Origin: Ctenosaura bakeri
Taxonomy: Eukaryota > Chordata > Lepidosauria > Squamata > Iguanidae
NCBI GenBank assembly: GCA_948474755.1
Contig: CAOLHI010001014.1
Span: 558,001-622,000 of the forward strand
Length of the DNA: 64,000 nucleotides
Direction of reading: 5' to 3'
Positions 48,570-58,289 of the stretch are shown here, piece after piece. A program made the position numbers and the translations under genes. How positions within the stretch are numbered: the stretch's first letter is position 1; every line of letters begins with the position of its first letter. The notes beneath the pieces were generated by a model that worked only from the letters and a program-made list of their open reading frames with translations, was not told where the DNA came from and did not search any database.

Positions 48570-48920
48570 TCAAAACCGAGACTTAGTCTCGGAGGAGGAC
48601 TTCTTCGACGAAGGCGGGCGCCGCCTAATCGTGTGTCTGGCCGATGAGCCGGAGGACGGTCTCGACTGTCCAGACTGGGCCGAACGCTGGAACGACGAGG
48701 TGGAAGATCGTCGCCAGGATGGTCGGAAGGTGGAGGCCCTGCGGGTCTGCGTGGCCGGCTGCAGCCCGATCTTTTTTGCGGTCAGTCTCGCCTTGACGAG
48801 ATTGTCCAAAGCTTCGTCTGTGGACGAATTGAATAGGCCTTCACCGTCGAAGGGGAGATCTTCAATCCTCCTTCTGGTGTCCTCCTGGATGTCGGCCGGT
48901 CGAAGCCAAGCATGGCGGCG
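48570..48920 (-). pseudogene. displaced C-terminal part of DIRS Gag (other frame)
   Basis: Downstream of the Gag break, a different minus-strand frame carries RRHAWLR, then DTRRRIEDLPFDGEGLFN, then LDNLVKARLTAKKIGLQP, and stops at a TGA at 48570. The first two motifs are, from my knowledge of vertebrate DIRS Gag proteins, typical of the Gag C-terminus. The upstream Gag frame enters unrelated sequence at the same place and stops at 48782. The simplest reading is a small indel at about 48915-48945. This tail frame is the same frame as the YR ORF, separated from it by the single TGA. Confidence 0.72.
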
Positions 48921-51022
48921 GAGGCCGACGGATCCGCCATGACCCGGGAGGCGATCTCCACTGCGTGCCGGGAGGAGGCCATCTGGTGCCGAGCGATGGA
49001 GATAGCCTCATTGAAGATCACGGAGGAGGCTTGGCGGATGTCCTCCGGTACCGCTTCCATCGCTGGTTGCAGGCGATCGAGCACCTTCTTCAGGTATGCC
49101 GCGAGGCAAGCCTGAGTGTTGGACAGCCTGATCTGCAAGGAGGCAGCCGAATAGAACCTCCTTGCATAGGCGTCCAACTTCCTGCCCTCTTTGTCCGGCG
49201 GGGTGGTGTGTTGCCTGCCGGAGCCTTTCGTCTGCGCGGACTCGACGACCACAGAGTTCGGTGCAGGGTGATTAAATAGATAACCGGCGTTATCCTTCTG
49301 CACCCTGTAGAGGTGTTCTAACCGCTGCGGTATCGGCTGAGCCGAGGCCGGTCTATCCCAGGCGGCCTTCACCAGTCTGGATACCCGGGGCAGGAGAGGC
49401 AGCGGGGCCGTGGAAGGTCGCTTCTCCTCGAAAACGGAGAAGGCTGGATCGTCATCCTCCGGCTCCGCATCGGCGATCTTAAGGCCGAGGGTAGTGGCCA
49501 TGCGGAGCAGCATCGCAGAGAACTGGTGGACGTCCTCTGGAGCAGAATCTGGGATCGGGTCCCCGAATCCCAACGGAGGAGACTCCTGGGAGGCCGCCTC
49601 AGACACCTCAGACTCCGCACTCGAGTCGTACGACTCCGAGCTCGGTGAGTCCTCTCGCCGCTCGCTCTCCGGCTCCTTCGTAGTCGCCGCAGGTGTTGCC
49701 TTCCTAGGCTTCTCCGCAGCCGGGGCGGTGGTAGCAGCAGCGTCCCGCTTGGGATGGCTGACCACTGACTTCACCCTCTTGGTGGTGACCGGGGTAGTCT
49801 GGCAGGCTGACGTCGTCGTAGCCCGCTCAGTCACCACCGACTCCGTGGGGCGCGTCGCCGTCGCCGTGACCCTAGGAGGTGGCGATATCGCCCGATACCG
49901 TGGTGAAGGCTCCCTCGCCCTATGATATCGAGGGGAGGGAGAGCGGCTGAAGGAGCGGCGGTCCGACGGAGATCGGCTTCGGCGTCGACGGTACCGAGCC
50001 TCGTCCCCTCTAGGCGAGCGCGATTCGCGCTGTCGACGAGGTGACCGGGACCTCCGGAAGGTCTCCCAGCGACTCGGGCCACGATGGTACCGATCCCGGT
50101 ACGATGGCGAATGGGACCGATAGGAGGCCGGGCGCTCTCTCCACTCAGATTCCCTCGCGTACCTGGCCACGTAGGACGCCGAGGTGTATCTGGAGGCAGA
50201 CGAGCGAGGTTGTTCCTCTCTTGTCTCCCTCGGAGGCGGCGAGGCCACCGGACGCTCGGAAGAGCGGGACCGGGACCTGAAGGAGGTCGAACGCCGCTCC
50301 GGAGAAGCAGAGGGCTCTCTCTGCTGCAGGTCGGCCGACCTGCGACGGCTAAGAGGGCGGTGGCGCTCCTCCACCAGGGTTGGAGGGTCTGCCACAGGCG
50401 AGTCCGGGCGCTGTTGGGGAACGTCCTCGATCTCATCCTCCGAGAGGTCGACGGACTCGCCTCGCCCTTTGGAAGGCTGCTGAGTAGGAGGAGGAGTAGG
50501 AGGTTGAGCGTCCCCAGCCGGGGAGCGCTTCTTTTCCTTCTTCTTCTTCTTCTTCTCCTTCTCCTTGCCCTTGCCTCCGTCCGGAGCAGGGCGCTTTTTT
50601 GCAGGCGTCTCCGTAAGGGGAGCCTCAGCCTTCCTCGCCGTCGAGGATCCTTTAGCTGACTTGGCAGCCGCCGACAGCTTCGGGATCCTCGGTAACGCCG
50701 AGATCGGCGTTTTCGCCGGTACCGAGCCCGATACCGACGAGGTGGACGGAACGGCAGCCGCCGATACCGTCGATGGCGTGGTCATCTTCTTGTCGGCCAT
50801 CTTGGAGGTGGAGGTCTCGTCTATCGCCCGCAGAGACTGCTCCCAACAAAAAGATTTGAGTCTCGCGGAGCGGTTGCGAAGAGTTTGGGGAGTAAAATCC
50901 CTACAAATTTGGCAAGTCCGGATATTGTGGGACTCGCCCAAACAGAAGAGACACTCCTTATGGCCGTCGTTGAGGGCAACCTTGCGGCCGCAGGACACGC
51001 ACTTCTTAAAGAGCGCGGACAT
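48782..51022 (-). CDS. DIRS Gag-like protein (truncated by frameshift)
   Basis: ORF of 746 codons from the ATG at 51022; the frame is open six codons further to a TTG, but the ATG is preferred. N-terminus: MSALFKKCVSCGRK followed by a Cys/His cluster (C8, C11, H21, C24, C27, H32, C37, C40), a zinc-binding module seen in vertebrate DIRS Gag. A lysine run lies near 153-166. Residues about 240-375 are rich in RS, SR and SP dipeptides, like splicing SR proteins. A conserved C-terminal Gag domain spans about 495-690 (WDRPAS, YLFNHPAPNSVVV, KLDAYARRFYSAASLQIRL). After about residue 694 the expected C-terminus continues in another frame and this frame ends early at 48782. Gag would package the element RNA or bind its nucleic acids. 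Intact function is doubtful. Confidence 0.88.
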   Translation of the reverse strand: MSALFKKCVSCGRKVALNDGHKECLFCLGESHNIRTCQICRDFTPQTLRNRSARLKSFCWEQSLRAIDETSTSKMADKKMTTPSTVSAAAVPSTSSVSGSVPAKTPISALPRIPKLSAAAKSAKGSSTARKAEAPLTETPAKKRPAPDGGKGKEKEKKKKKKEKKRSPAGDAQPPTPPPTQQPSKGRGESVDLSEDEIEDVPQQRPDSPVADPPTLVEERHRPLSRRRSADLQQREPSASPERRSTSFRSRSRSSERPVASPPPRETREEQPRSSASRYTSASYVARYARESEWRERPASYRSHSPSYRDRYHRGPSRWETFRRSRSPRRQRESRSPRGDEARYRRRRSRSPSDRRSFSRSPSPRYHRAREPSPRYRAISPPPRVTATATRPTESVVTERATTTSACQTTPVTTKRVKSVVSHPKRDAAATTAPAAEKPRKATPAATTKEPESERREDSPSSESYDSSAESEVSEAASQESPPLGFGDPIPDSAPEDVHQFSAMLLRMATTLGLKIADAEPEDDDPAFSVFEEKRPSTAPLPLLPRVSRLVKAAWDRPASAQPIPQRLEHLYRVQKDNAGYLFNHPAPNSVVVESAQTKGSGRQHTTPPDKEGRKLDAYARRFYSAASLQIRLSNTQACLAAYLKKVLDRLQPAMEAVPEDIRQASSVIFNEAISIARHQMASSRHAVEIASRVMADPSASAAMLGFDRPTSRRTPEGGLKISPSTVKAYSIRPQTKLWTISSRRD

Positions 51023-51196
51023 AAGACGAAGAAACGCCAAACTCCGAAATCCAAAAAAGACGAAAGCCGAAGGGGGAGTCCGAAAGAGAGGTCAAAGACA
51101 GTCCGAAAGTCCGTAAAACCGTGAAAAAACAGCAAGCCAAGCACGACGTGAGAGGAACAAACTAAAGAACCTTCCGTACGCGGCGGCGGACGAGAA
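51023..51196 (-). promoter_or_regulatory. DIRS 5' leader between terminal repeat and Gag start
   Basis: About 174 bp separate the inner edge of the right terminal repeat from the Gag ATG. No TATA-like motif is evident on the minus strand. In DIRS elements the terminal repeat itself is thought to carry the promoter, so this is likely transcribed leader. Inference only. Confidence 0.4.
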
Positions 51197-51331
51197 AGAA
51201 CTGAGGAGAGACCGTTGCTCGGCGGGAGGAGCATGCGCAGTACCGGCGTGGGGGAGGGGTTCCCGCCAAGCGAACAAGCTCTAGAAGTTTCCGAACGCTA
51301 CCGCGCAGGCGCTAAAGCTCCTAGTGTATGA
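51197..51331. repeat. DIRS inverted terminal repeat, right (element 5' side)
   Basis: 135 bp from 'agaactgaggagagaccg' to 'gctcctagtgtatga', the reverse complement of 45321-45455 with no difference that I can see. Only about 24 bp lie outside it before the SINE resumes ('aggcacagagaccacgaag'). Confidence 0.95.
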
Positions 51332-51355
51332 AGGCACAGAGACCACGAAGAAGAA

Positions 51356-51453
51356 TGTGACTTACCCAAGACTTACTCAGTGGATTTCCATGGCAGAACG
51401 GGGATTCAAACCCTGGTCACAGTCCACCTTTCAAGGCACTATACCATGCTGGA
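51356..51453 (-). mobile_element. SINE interrupted by the DIRS element, tRNA-head half
   Basis: It resumes with 'tgtgacttacccaagactta', passes 'attcaaaccctggtcacag' (B-box on the minus strand) and ends 'ctataccatgctgg'. It is the head-proximal partner of 45130-45266. Confidence 0.9.
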
Positions 51454-52609
51454 TCTCCTAAGAATTATAATACAGTGCATATTTCTATACAGAAAGATGC
51501 CTCTTACAAGTTTCAAAAGCTGTCATAAAATCCTGGACTCCTAAGTAATCTCAAAAGAGCTCACCATTGCAGAGATGTCTTTGAAAATATGTCTGCAAAG
51601 TCTGCAAAAGGATTCAAGGGTGCATAATTTTGATCAGGCACACATCCTCCCCCCACTAGTTAGTTCCTTTACTATACACACACATGCACACACACACACA
51701 GACAGCTTGGATTGATTTGCTTGAAATGCATTTTCTTCCTAATCGTGTTTCACATACAGATTTATTTGCATAAATGAGAATTTGGAATTGGTATTAAGGA
51801 AAACCACTGTGGTACAGTTTAGAATGGTGAAACATAAGTCAGAGTAGGAATTAAGTATTACTACTGCACCATGTCTCTGACCCTGACTGCTCCTCCAAAG
51901 CAGCTGCTTTTCTTTGCTAACTCTCATGTACTGTAATTTTAAAAACATACATTGAATCAGTTTTGTGATAGAGGCACCAGGAGTTGGCAGAGTAATGTTG
52001 CCACTGGAGTAAAAAGAAGATTGTAATGAACACTACCAGTATTTCTGAAGCCCACTGAGAAGTCCAGCGTCCCTGTATAAATGAGGTCAACTAACTGAAA
52101 GCTAGAGTACGTCACTCCTACCTTTTGGCATCAAGGTTTCCAGTGGAAAAACCTGTCCAAACTACTGCAAAGAAGGAAGGTATCTTGCTACAGAAAGCCT
52201 CATTTATTACAGGTTGGGACTTCCTGGAAAAGAGTTTTCAATCCAAATAGATCTCTACCACCAGCAGAGAGGGGAGGATGATGGAAGCTGGGTAGGTAAC
52301 TTGGCCAATAAGCATTCAGATTTCATAACGTTAGAGACAGCTGGCCAATAATAGATCTCTTTTGTGTCTTTGCTCACTATTTAAGCAGGGGGCATGCCTT
52401 CTTTTGTAAAGATAAAATGTTCTTAAACATCTGTTCTACTGTAAAGGCTTATGCTCCCCCTTTCGTTCAGAAAAGAGACATCAGATTGCTCTTTACTTGA
52501 AAACAGAGAATCAGATGTGTTTAGAATTGTACATTAAAATCATAGAAATCATAGGTGGGTTAAAATCATAGAACGGTTAAAAATATTTTGTATGTATGGT
52601 TTTATGAAC
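51454..52609. other. intronic stretch with a CA microsatellite
   Basis: A CA repeat lies at 51674-51701. No exon or large repeat is seen otherwise. The minus-strand frame at 51739-51948 has no family resemblance. Confidence 0.5.
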
Positions 52610-52990
52610 ATCAGAAGAGGACGTTACCTTCGTTCCATTACCATCATAGACACGTTTGATAAGGACATCAGAGAGAACCTTCTTGGTGGTCACTCACACT
52701 CTACGGAATTGCCTTCCATAGGCTCAGTTGGCATCTTTCTCTGTATTTAGGCAGGCCTTTGGTTGTTAACTCACAGTGGCAGAAAAGTCATTTAATGCAT
52801 ATTCTGTACTTTTTTCCATTGTGCTTGAAATGTGTAAATATGTTTAAAACTGTTTTAATTAATATTCTTAATAGGATTTCTTTTAACTAGTTCTTTAAAA
52901 ACTTATTGTTTTTTAGTTGTACTTGCTTTCAATCTCTGTTGTAAGCTGCCTGAGTCCTGGACCAGGAGAAATAATTTTAAACAATAAATA
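52610..52990 (+). mobile_element. CR1/L2-type LINE 3' end, decayed
   Basis: 'agaaccttcttggtggtcac' then 'tctacggaattgccttcc' corresponds to the late pol segment before and at 'LWNSLP'. It is followed by a long 3' region with 'ctgttgtaagctgcctgagt', 'cctggaccaggagaaata' and a terminal A-rich 'aataaataagaag'. It is the same family type as 30730-31230. Confidence 0.6.
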
Positions 52991-55944
52991 AGAAGAATGA
53001 GATGTTACATACACCTAGGTATAACATGTATTTGTCCCAAAAGAAGCAAAACAATAACTAACGTATTAAATATTGTCAACAAAACTAGCTAAGTCAAATA
53101 TAATTCCAACTGTGCTAGGCATGGAGGGATAATAATTGAATTTACATCCTGTCTTGCCAGTAAAAACAGTGGTTAAGGTAGCTTTGAAGAGAGCAAGTTC
53201 TTGTATAACAACTGCACACCATGTGTAGATCTAAAATCCCATCTCTTAAATATAGGCGAATCTGAAGTTAACAAGAAACAGGACTGATTAACACAAGATA
53301 GCAAGTTCTACTAACAAAGACATTTCTGTGTAATACAATGTAAAAGAACAGCAGATAATTTGCAAAGGAAGTTTACAGGCACCCAAAAATCTCTTTGAGA
53401 TGATGTCCCACTTATAAATCTTGATCCAAGGAACACAGTTAATTTTCCATCCTCAGAACCCAGAAACATGGAGCTGTAGTAGCCTGCAGTAACTCCAAAC
53501 CAAACTATGTCTGGTTTAGACTTTCAGCCTGATTCTGTTCACTGGGGCTTTTAGCCTTACCCTCTCCTGACAAGAGCTTGCTTGCACTTCACTATAAATT
53601 GCTCCAGAAGCTCCCTTGAGTTTAAAAGTCAGTCTTTGATGGAGGAAAGAATTCCTACCAAACAAGAAAAAAAAATGGATATGACACTAGATATGTAGAA
53701 TTAGTTATGCAGTTCTTTGGACTGTGGCCTGATTTTGAAAGACACTCCAAGAAATCTTTATCTACCCAGCTGGCTATGACATAATACTACTGTAACATCT
53801 TATTCCCCAAAAATAACCGCTGCCAGGAGACAGGGACTTTCTAAGGCCACCCAGCGAGCAATGCCTCTACAGCTACGAATGCCAAACATTTATAAAAGAA
53901 AAAAAATTAACTTCTTGATTAACTTAAATTAACTTCTTGATGTTAGAATTACCTTCAGAACCTGACCAGGGCCACTGCATTAAAACAGATTTGAGAGTAA
54001 TCAGGATGAGACAAAGTCACTGATGTTACATATGACTTATTGGTGGATAATGGACGCAGCAGGTGTTTCACAGTACAGAAACCAGTATTTTTCCTGTCAT
54101 CAAAAAGGTCATTCCACATAAAAACAAGGCCATAGAGGCCATCGCCCAGTCTATCTCTCAAGCAGGAACTTACACAGGTTGTCCAAATAGCTAGACAAAA
54201 ATGTCTTCCTTCCAGTAGCTTTGAAAATGGAGAACCAGATAAAACTATAACAAAATACCACCCCACTTCTCATGGTTAGGTGAAAGGAGCGGAAACAAAG
54301 CCCACCAGTTCCCAAAATAAAGTGTCTGTTTTGATCCCCTTGTCTCCTATATTAATCTGTGGCCTCCGTGCCTACCTGCTCTTAACTATACCATAACATA
54401 ACCTGTTCAAACTCATTCCAGGCTGTACCATAATATTCCATGAACTGTAAAGGAGTCCATGGCAACCCTGAGCAGTAACAACAGCTAAGTTCATGACAAC
54501 ACTAAACAAAGGTAACTGCATCAGTTACAAGATCACACCAAATCTAATATGAAGTAAAGCCATCTTGACATTTTCTACTCATAAAGCAACGCAAAATGAT
54601 TAGTGAAACAAAAATTGCTATGTTGCTCTGTCACTTTGGTCTTAGTCAGAGACAGGAATAAAGTGGCTTATCAAATGTTGGACTGCGACTTTCAACAGCC
54701 CTAGCCAATACATGGTGAGAATTTCTGGAAGTTGTACACCAACAAATCTGGAGGAGCCCATGATTCTCACCTCCTGCTATATCAATTCAGCAACAAGTGT
54801 GCTTAAATCAAGGGAGTGGATAGATCCCTAACCCACAACTAGCCTTTCACTTGTTCAGGACAGAAAACAGCCAGTAATTGTGAATCCTGGCACCTGGCAA
54901 ACAATACTAGGTGGAAACTGATACCTTTACTCAGCCTAAAATTTCCATATTGGAAGAGATTCTAACACCATAATTAATGGCCACAAGATGAGCCTAGATG
55001 TTTGAATTCTTCTTTTTTTTTTTTTGGTCTTCAATTGTTTGCTTAATGCTATCCAGCCTAATACAAAGTTCTGGAGAACGTGAAAGCTCATATACTTTTG
55101 TGACATATCGGTTGATCCTAAAAAATAAAAGTATTATGTAAATAAAGGTATTGTGTAATAAAGGTCTTATTCAATGCTAATTTTTGTTTTTACTTATAGA
55201 CTATAAAAATATACTGGTTGCCCCTAGATTTTTAACATCAGGTAGGTATTTGCTATTCCTTAGACCATCTAGATGCAACAAGTATTTTTTTTTTAAAAAA
55301 AACTTTCTCCTTCTCCCACTCTCAGGATGAGACAAATGAAGCAGAAAGTTCTTACTTGCAATGCTGCCTGCCACAGCCACATCATCAAGCATCTAGGCAA
55401 CCATGAATTGTTGTGGCCTATTATTGGTAAGCAAATCGATGGCTAGACAAAAGGCATCCCCATGAATAGACCATTCCTTTTCTTCAAGTTTTTTAGGCTA
55501 GCAGAAGCAAGCACACAAACAGACAAAAGAACTTCAGGTTTTGTTTTCTATTATGATCACAACTCCTTTTGGCCCTATCTTTTCTTTCTTTTATGGATCT
55601 TAATCTCCTGTAAGTCTTAAGGAAATTGCTTCCTTTCTAGAAAATCAAGGTCCAGATGTAGAGGGATGCTGGAAAGATGGAACCACTTTTCAGCAGGGCC
55701 ATTTTAATAACATCAGCATATGCTGCTTCCAAAGAATACATTTAGCTTCCCACTTTTTGTGAAGGATGCTCAAATGACCTAGACAATAAAACTCCTGCCA
55801 TCATCCAAGAGAAGGAGAAAAGAGATGAGTTCAGGAATCCACTCTCCACCTGATAAGATGAAATAACTTTGTATGCTGCATTTCTGACCTCAAATTTGCG
55901 CTCCAACAATAGCTAGGCAATGGCAAATCTGCATAGCCATTTCA
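52991..55944. other. intronic stretch, no gene seen
   Basis: A short direct repeat ('aattaacttcttgat', about 53907-53942) and a MITE-like piece at 54680-54770 ('ttggactgcgactttcaac', then 'ggaagttgtacaccaacaaa') are the only structures noted. The 103-codon minus-strand frame at 53955-54266 has no recognisable family. Confidence 0.5.
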
Positions 55945-56136
55945 CTGTTGTTGTTGCTGCTGCTGTATGCCTTCAAGTTGCTTCTGACCTAGGGTGGCCC
56001 TAAGGTAAACCTATCATGGGGTTCTCTAGGGCTGAGAGTGTGTGATGCACCCAAAGTCATCAAGTGTGTTCCATGGCTGAGCAGGGAATTGAATCCTGGT
56101 CTCCAGAGTCATAGCCCAATACTCAAATCCCTACAC
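55945..56136 (-). mobile_element. tRNA-derived SINE, main part (split by a hAT element)
   Basis: Antisense SINE from 'ctgttgttgttgctgctg' to 'actcaaatccctacac'. The last bases of the head resume after the hAT element at 56485 ('catgctgag'). The interior has 'cctatcatggggttctctag' and 'gaatcctggtctccagagtc'. Confidence 0.85.
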
Positions 56137-56476
56137 CAGAGCTTTCCAAACTGTGTGTCATGACACGTTAGTGTGTTGGCTGCAGTTTGTAGGTGTGTCA
56201 CCCCTTCTGTCCCAGGCCAAGAAAGACCCCAGTGAGAGTGGTGGTTAGTTTAACCTCTCGTTTGCTAGTAACTAACCCCTTATATGAGATGTAATTGTAA
56301 CAATGAAATGTATGGGGACACACCATATCTCATGAAAACCTTTCATTTATATTTCTAAAAATATATGCTTTATGCTTTATTTATTTATTTATAATACATA
56401 AAACTGAATTACTGTGTCGCAAAATGATGCATGTCTAAAAAATGTGTCACCAACATGAAAAGTTTGGAAAGCTCTG
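56137..56476. mobile_element. 340-bp non-autonomous hAT element
   Basis: It starts 'cagagctttccaaactgtg' and ends 'agtttggaaagctctg', an inverted repeat of about 15 bp. It also has internal 'gtgtgtcatgacacgttag' and 'atgtgtcaccaacatg' subterminal matches. It is flanked by a diverged 8-bp duplication (56129-56136 'ccctacac', 56477-56484 'cactatac'; 6 of 8 match) inside a SINE head. No transposase. Size, termini and duplication length fit hAT. Confidence 0.8.
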
Positions 56477-56675
56477 CACTATACCATGCTGAGTATAATT
56501 CTGGATATCCTCACAGAGTGGAGACATACAGGGAATCTGTTGAAATGCACAATCTGGACAAAGACTCAGCTGCCATCTCCTCCGCAAGCACCTGATACAC
56601 CTTTAAAAACAGGCTTGTCACACATATAGTTTGAGGACAGTGGCCACCTGAATTAATTATAAAAGCTACTGGATT

Positions 56676-56955
56676 ATAGAATCATAGAGTTGGAAGAGAC
56701 CACAGGGGCCATCGAGTCCAACCCTCTGCTATGCAGGAACACACATCAAAGCACTCCTGACAGATGGCCATCCAGCCTCTGCTTAAAAATCTCCAAAGAA
56801 GGAGACTCTACCACACTCCGAGGCAGCATATTCCACTGCTGGACAGCTCTGACCGGCAGGAAGTTCTTCCTGAGGTTCAGATGGAATCTCTTTTCCTGCA
56901 GCTTGAATCCATTGCTCCTTGTCCTAGTCTCTGGACCTGCGGAAAACAAGCCCAC
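56676..56955 (-). mobile_element. CR1 LINE 3' end with intact pol C-terminus
   Basis: On the minus strand, 56955-56746 is an open frame ending FLPVRAVQQWNMLPRSVVES then PSLEIFKQRLDGHLSGVL, the C-terminal signature of CR1 pol. It is followed by a short 3' untranslated region that ends with the CR1-type octamer repeat near 56676 ('tagaatcatagag' on the plus strand). The frame is not interrupted, so this 5'-truncated copy is not very old. Confidence 0.88.
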
Positions 56956-56989
56956 TCCCTCCTCAACGTGGATTATTGTCTAACCAAAT

Positions 56990-58289
56990 GTATTCAAAGT
57001 GTTATATTAGATATTAATCCTGCCCCAGAAGCATAAGACAGTGTACACAGTCCATTTTAATTTTATCATCATAAAAACTTTCTGAAGTAGATCAAGTTAA
57101 AAGAGAGTGTAAGACTGACCCAGAGTCACCCACTGACTTTCATGATGGAAACATGCTGCAGTTTCATTTGTGTATTTACACCTTGCTCAAGTAGGAACTG
57201 CATGCATATTCCCTCCTACCCAAACAGAAGGCAGGTTGGAAGAAGTACAGTGTCTTTTTTCAACATTACCAGTGTACTTCATGTAATAAAATCCATATGT
57301 CCCTGGGCATTAGTTCTTTAACAGAAAACTTGGTACCATAGGTAAAAAAAAAACATGGAATGGGGACACTTTCCTGCATCACAAAAAGAAAGGCAGTTCA
57401 ACGTGTTTCAGCAAACTTTTTATCCAAAACTAACAATACAGAAAATGTGAAAGGAAACAACCAGGTCAAGCAAGCCCTGCAAAACTAAGCCAAAACATTT
57501 TGAGACTTCTAGCAACTGCTTAAAACCTTCTTCCAAAATGCACCAGAAGAATTTTTTTTTCCTTCACCAGTCTCCCCTTTTACAATTTCCATTTTGTTGG
57601 TCAAATTTATAATCTATACCTTTTCTTTAACATGTGGGAGAGGACAGCTGATGTGAGAAGCTTTTCTGCTTTCCATTTCACTGTTCAGAAATGCTCAATA
57701 AGGGATTCTGCAGCTGCTGCTGTTTACCTTGTGTGTTATAGGCAGGTACAGCAGAACTTGCTAGAACAGAATCCCATTCTTTCCTAGCTCAAGCTTTATT
57801 TCATTGTTTACTGCAAACGTGCTGCTGCCACCTGGCTCTGAAAGTTTGTGTTTCTCCAGCTCTCCTTTACCATCTTCCCAATGCCAATGCTGCTAAACAA
57901 ATTCCAGATAAGAAGAGGACAAGAAGGAAAAAGATAAAACACTTGGTTAAAAAGGGGCTTCTTTGCCAGAGGCTACATCAGCTGAGGCATGCCTATACTC
58001 AGTATTGTTCCATGAATGAAATAATCCTGACCCAGCATTCTAAATTCTAGAAACATTGAATTTTTGCATAACATATCCTAGTACTGCAATTCTTCTGCTT
58101 CTGCAATGTTTTCATTCTTCTGGGAATGCATGTCTAGATGCAATCCCAATGTTTCTGACCTCCTTGGGAAAAAGATGAGAGGGCTCCTCAAAACAATGAA
58201 ATTCTTCATCCTCATTAACTGTGAAAAATACAGTCTGTGAAAAACATAGTTTCCAATTACATCATAAAATTTGTAAAGGACTTCACCAC
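56990..58289. other. intronic stretch, no gene seen
   Basis: 57110-57160 resembles a SINE scrap ('gacccagagtcacccactga'). Otherwise the sequence looks unique and AT-rich, with no splice-flanked frame. Confidence 0.45.

Larger units (their letters stand above)
45267..51355 (-). mobile_element. DIRS-type tyrosine-recombinase retrotransposon, structurally complete
   Basis: A 6.1-kb GC- and CpG-rich block in AT-rich intron. It has inverted terminal repeats (45321-45455 and 51197-51331), an internal complementary region (45510-45605), a Gag-like ORF, a reverse transcriptase/RNase H/methyltransferase-like ORF and a tyrosine recombinase, in the order Gag, RT-RH-MT, YR on the minus strand. This is the DIRS1-like layout known from slime moulds, fish, amphibians and reptiles. 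Such elements integrate through a circular DNA and a recombinase, without a target duplication; none is visible here. The terminal repeats look identical and the enzymatic ORFs are open, so insertion was probably recent. The Gag frame appears broken. Boundaries are good to a few bases, because short CTT repeats occur at both ends. Confidence 0.95.

Noticed and set aside
49831..50436. 201-codon minus-strand frame overlapping the DIRS Gag
   Set aside because: It is a second frame of the RS-coding, GC-rich region. Composition explains its openness, and no family motif is visible.
46597..50659. Several long plus-strand open frames (for example 46597-47052, 49410-49925, 50084-50659)
   Set aside because: They lie opposite the GC-rich DIRS ORFs and give low-complexity Arg/Gly/Ser/Leu peptides. 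They are complement-strand shadows of the real minus-strand genes.
45267..51355. Interpretation as an LTR retrovirus or Ty3/Gypsy element
   Set aside because: There are no direct long terminal repeats, no aspartic protease and no DDE integrase. The inverted repeats, ICR and tyrosine recombinase point to DIRS.
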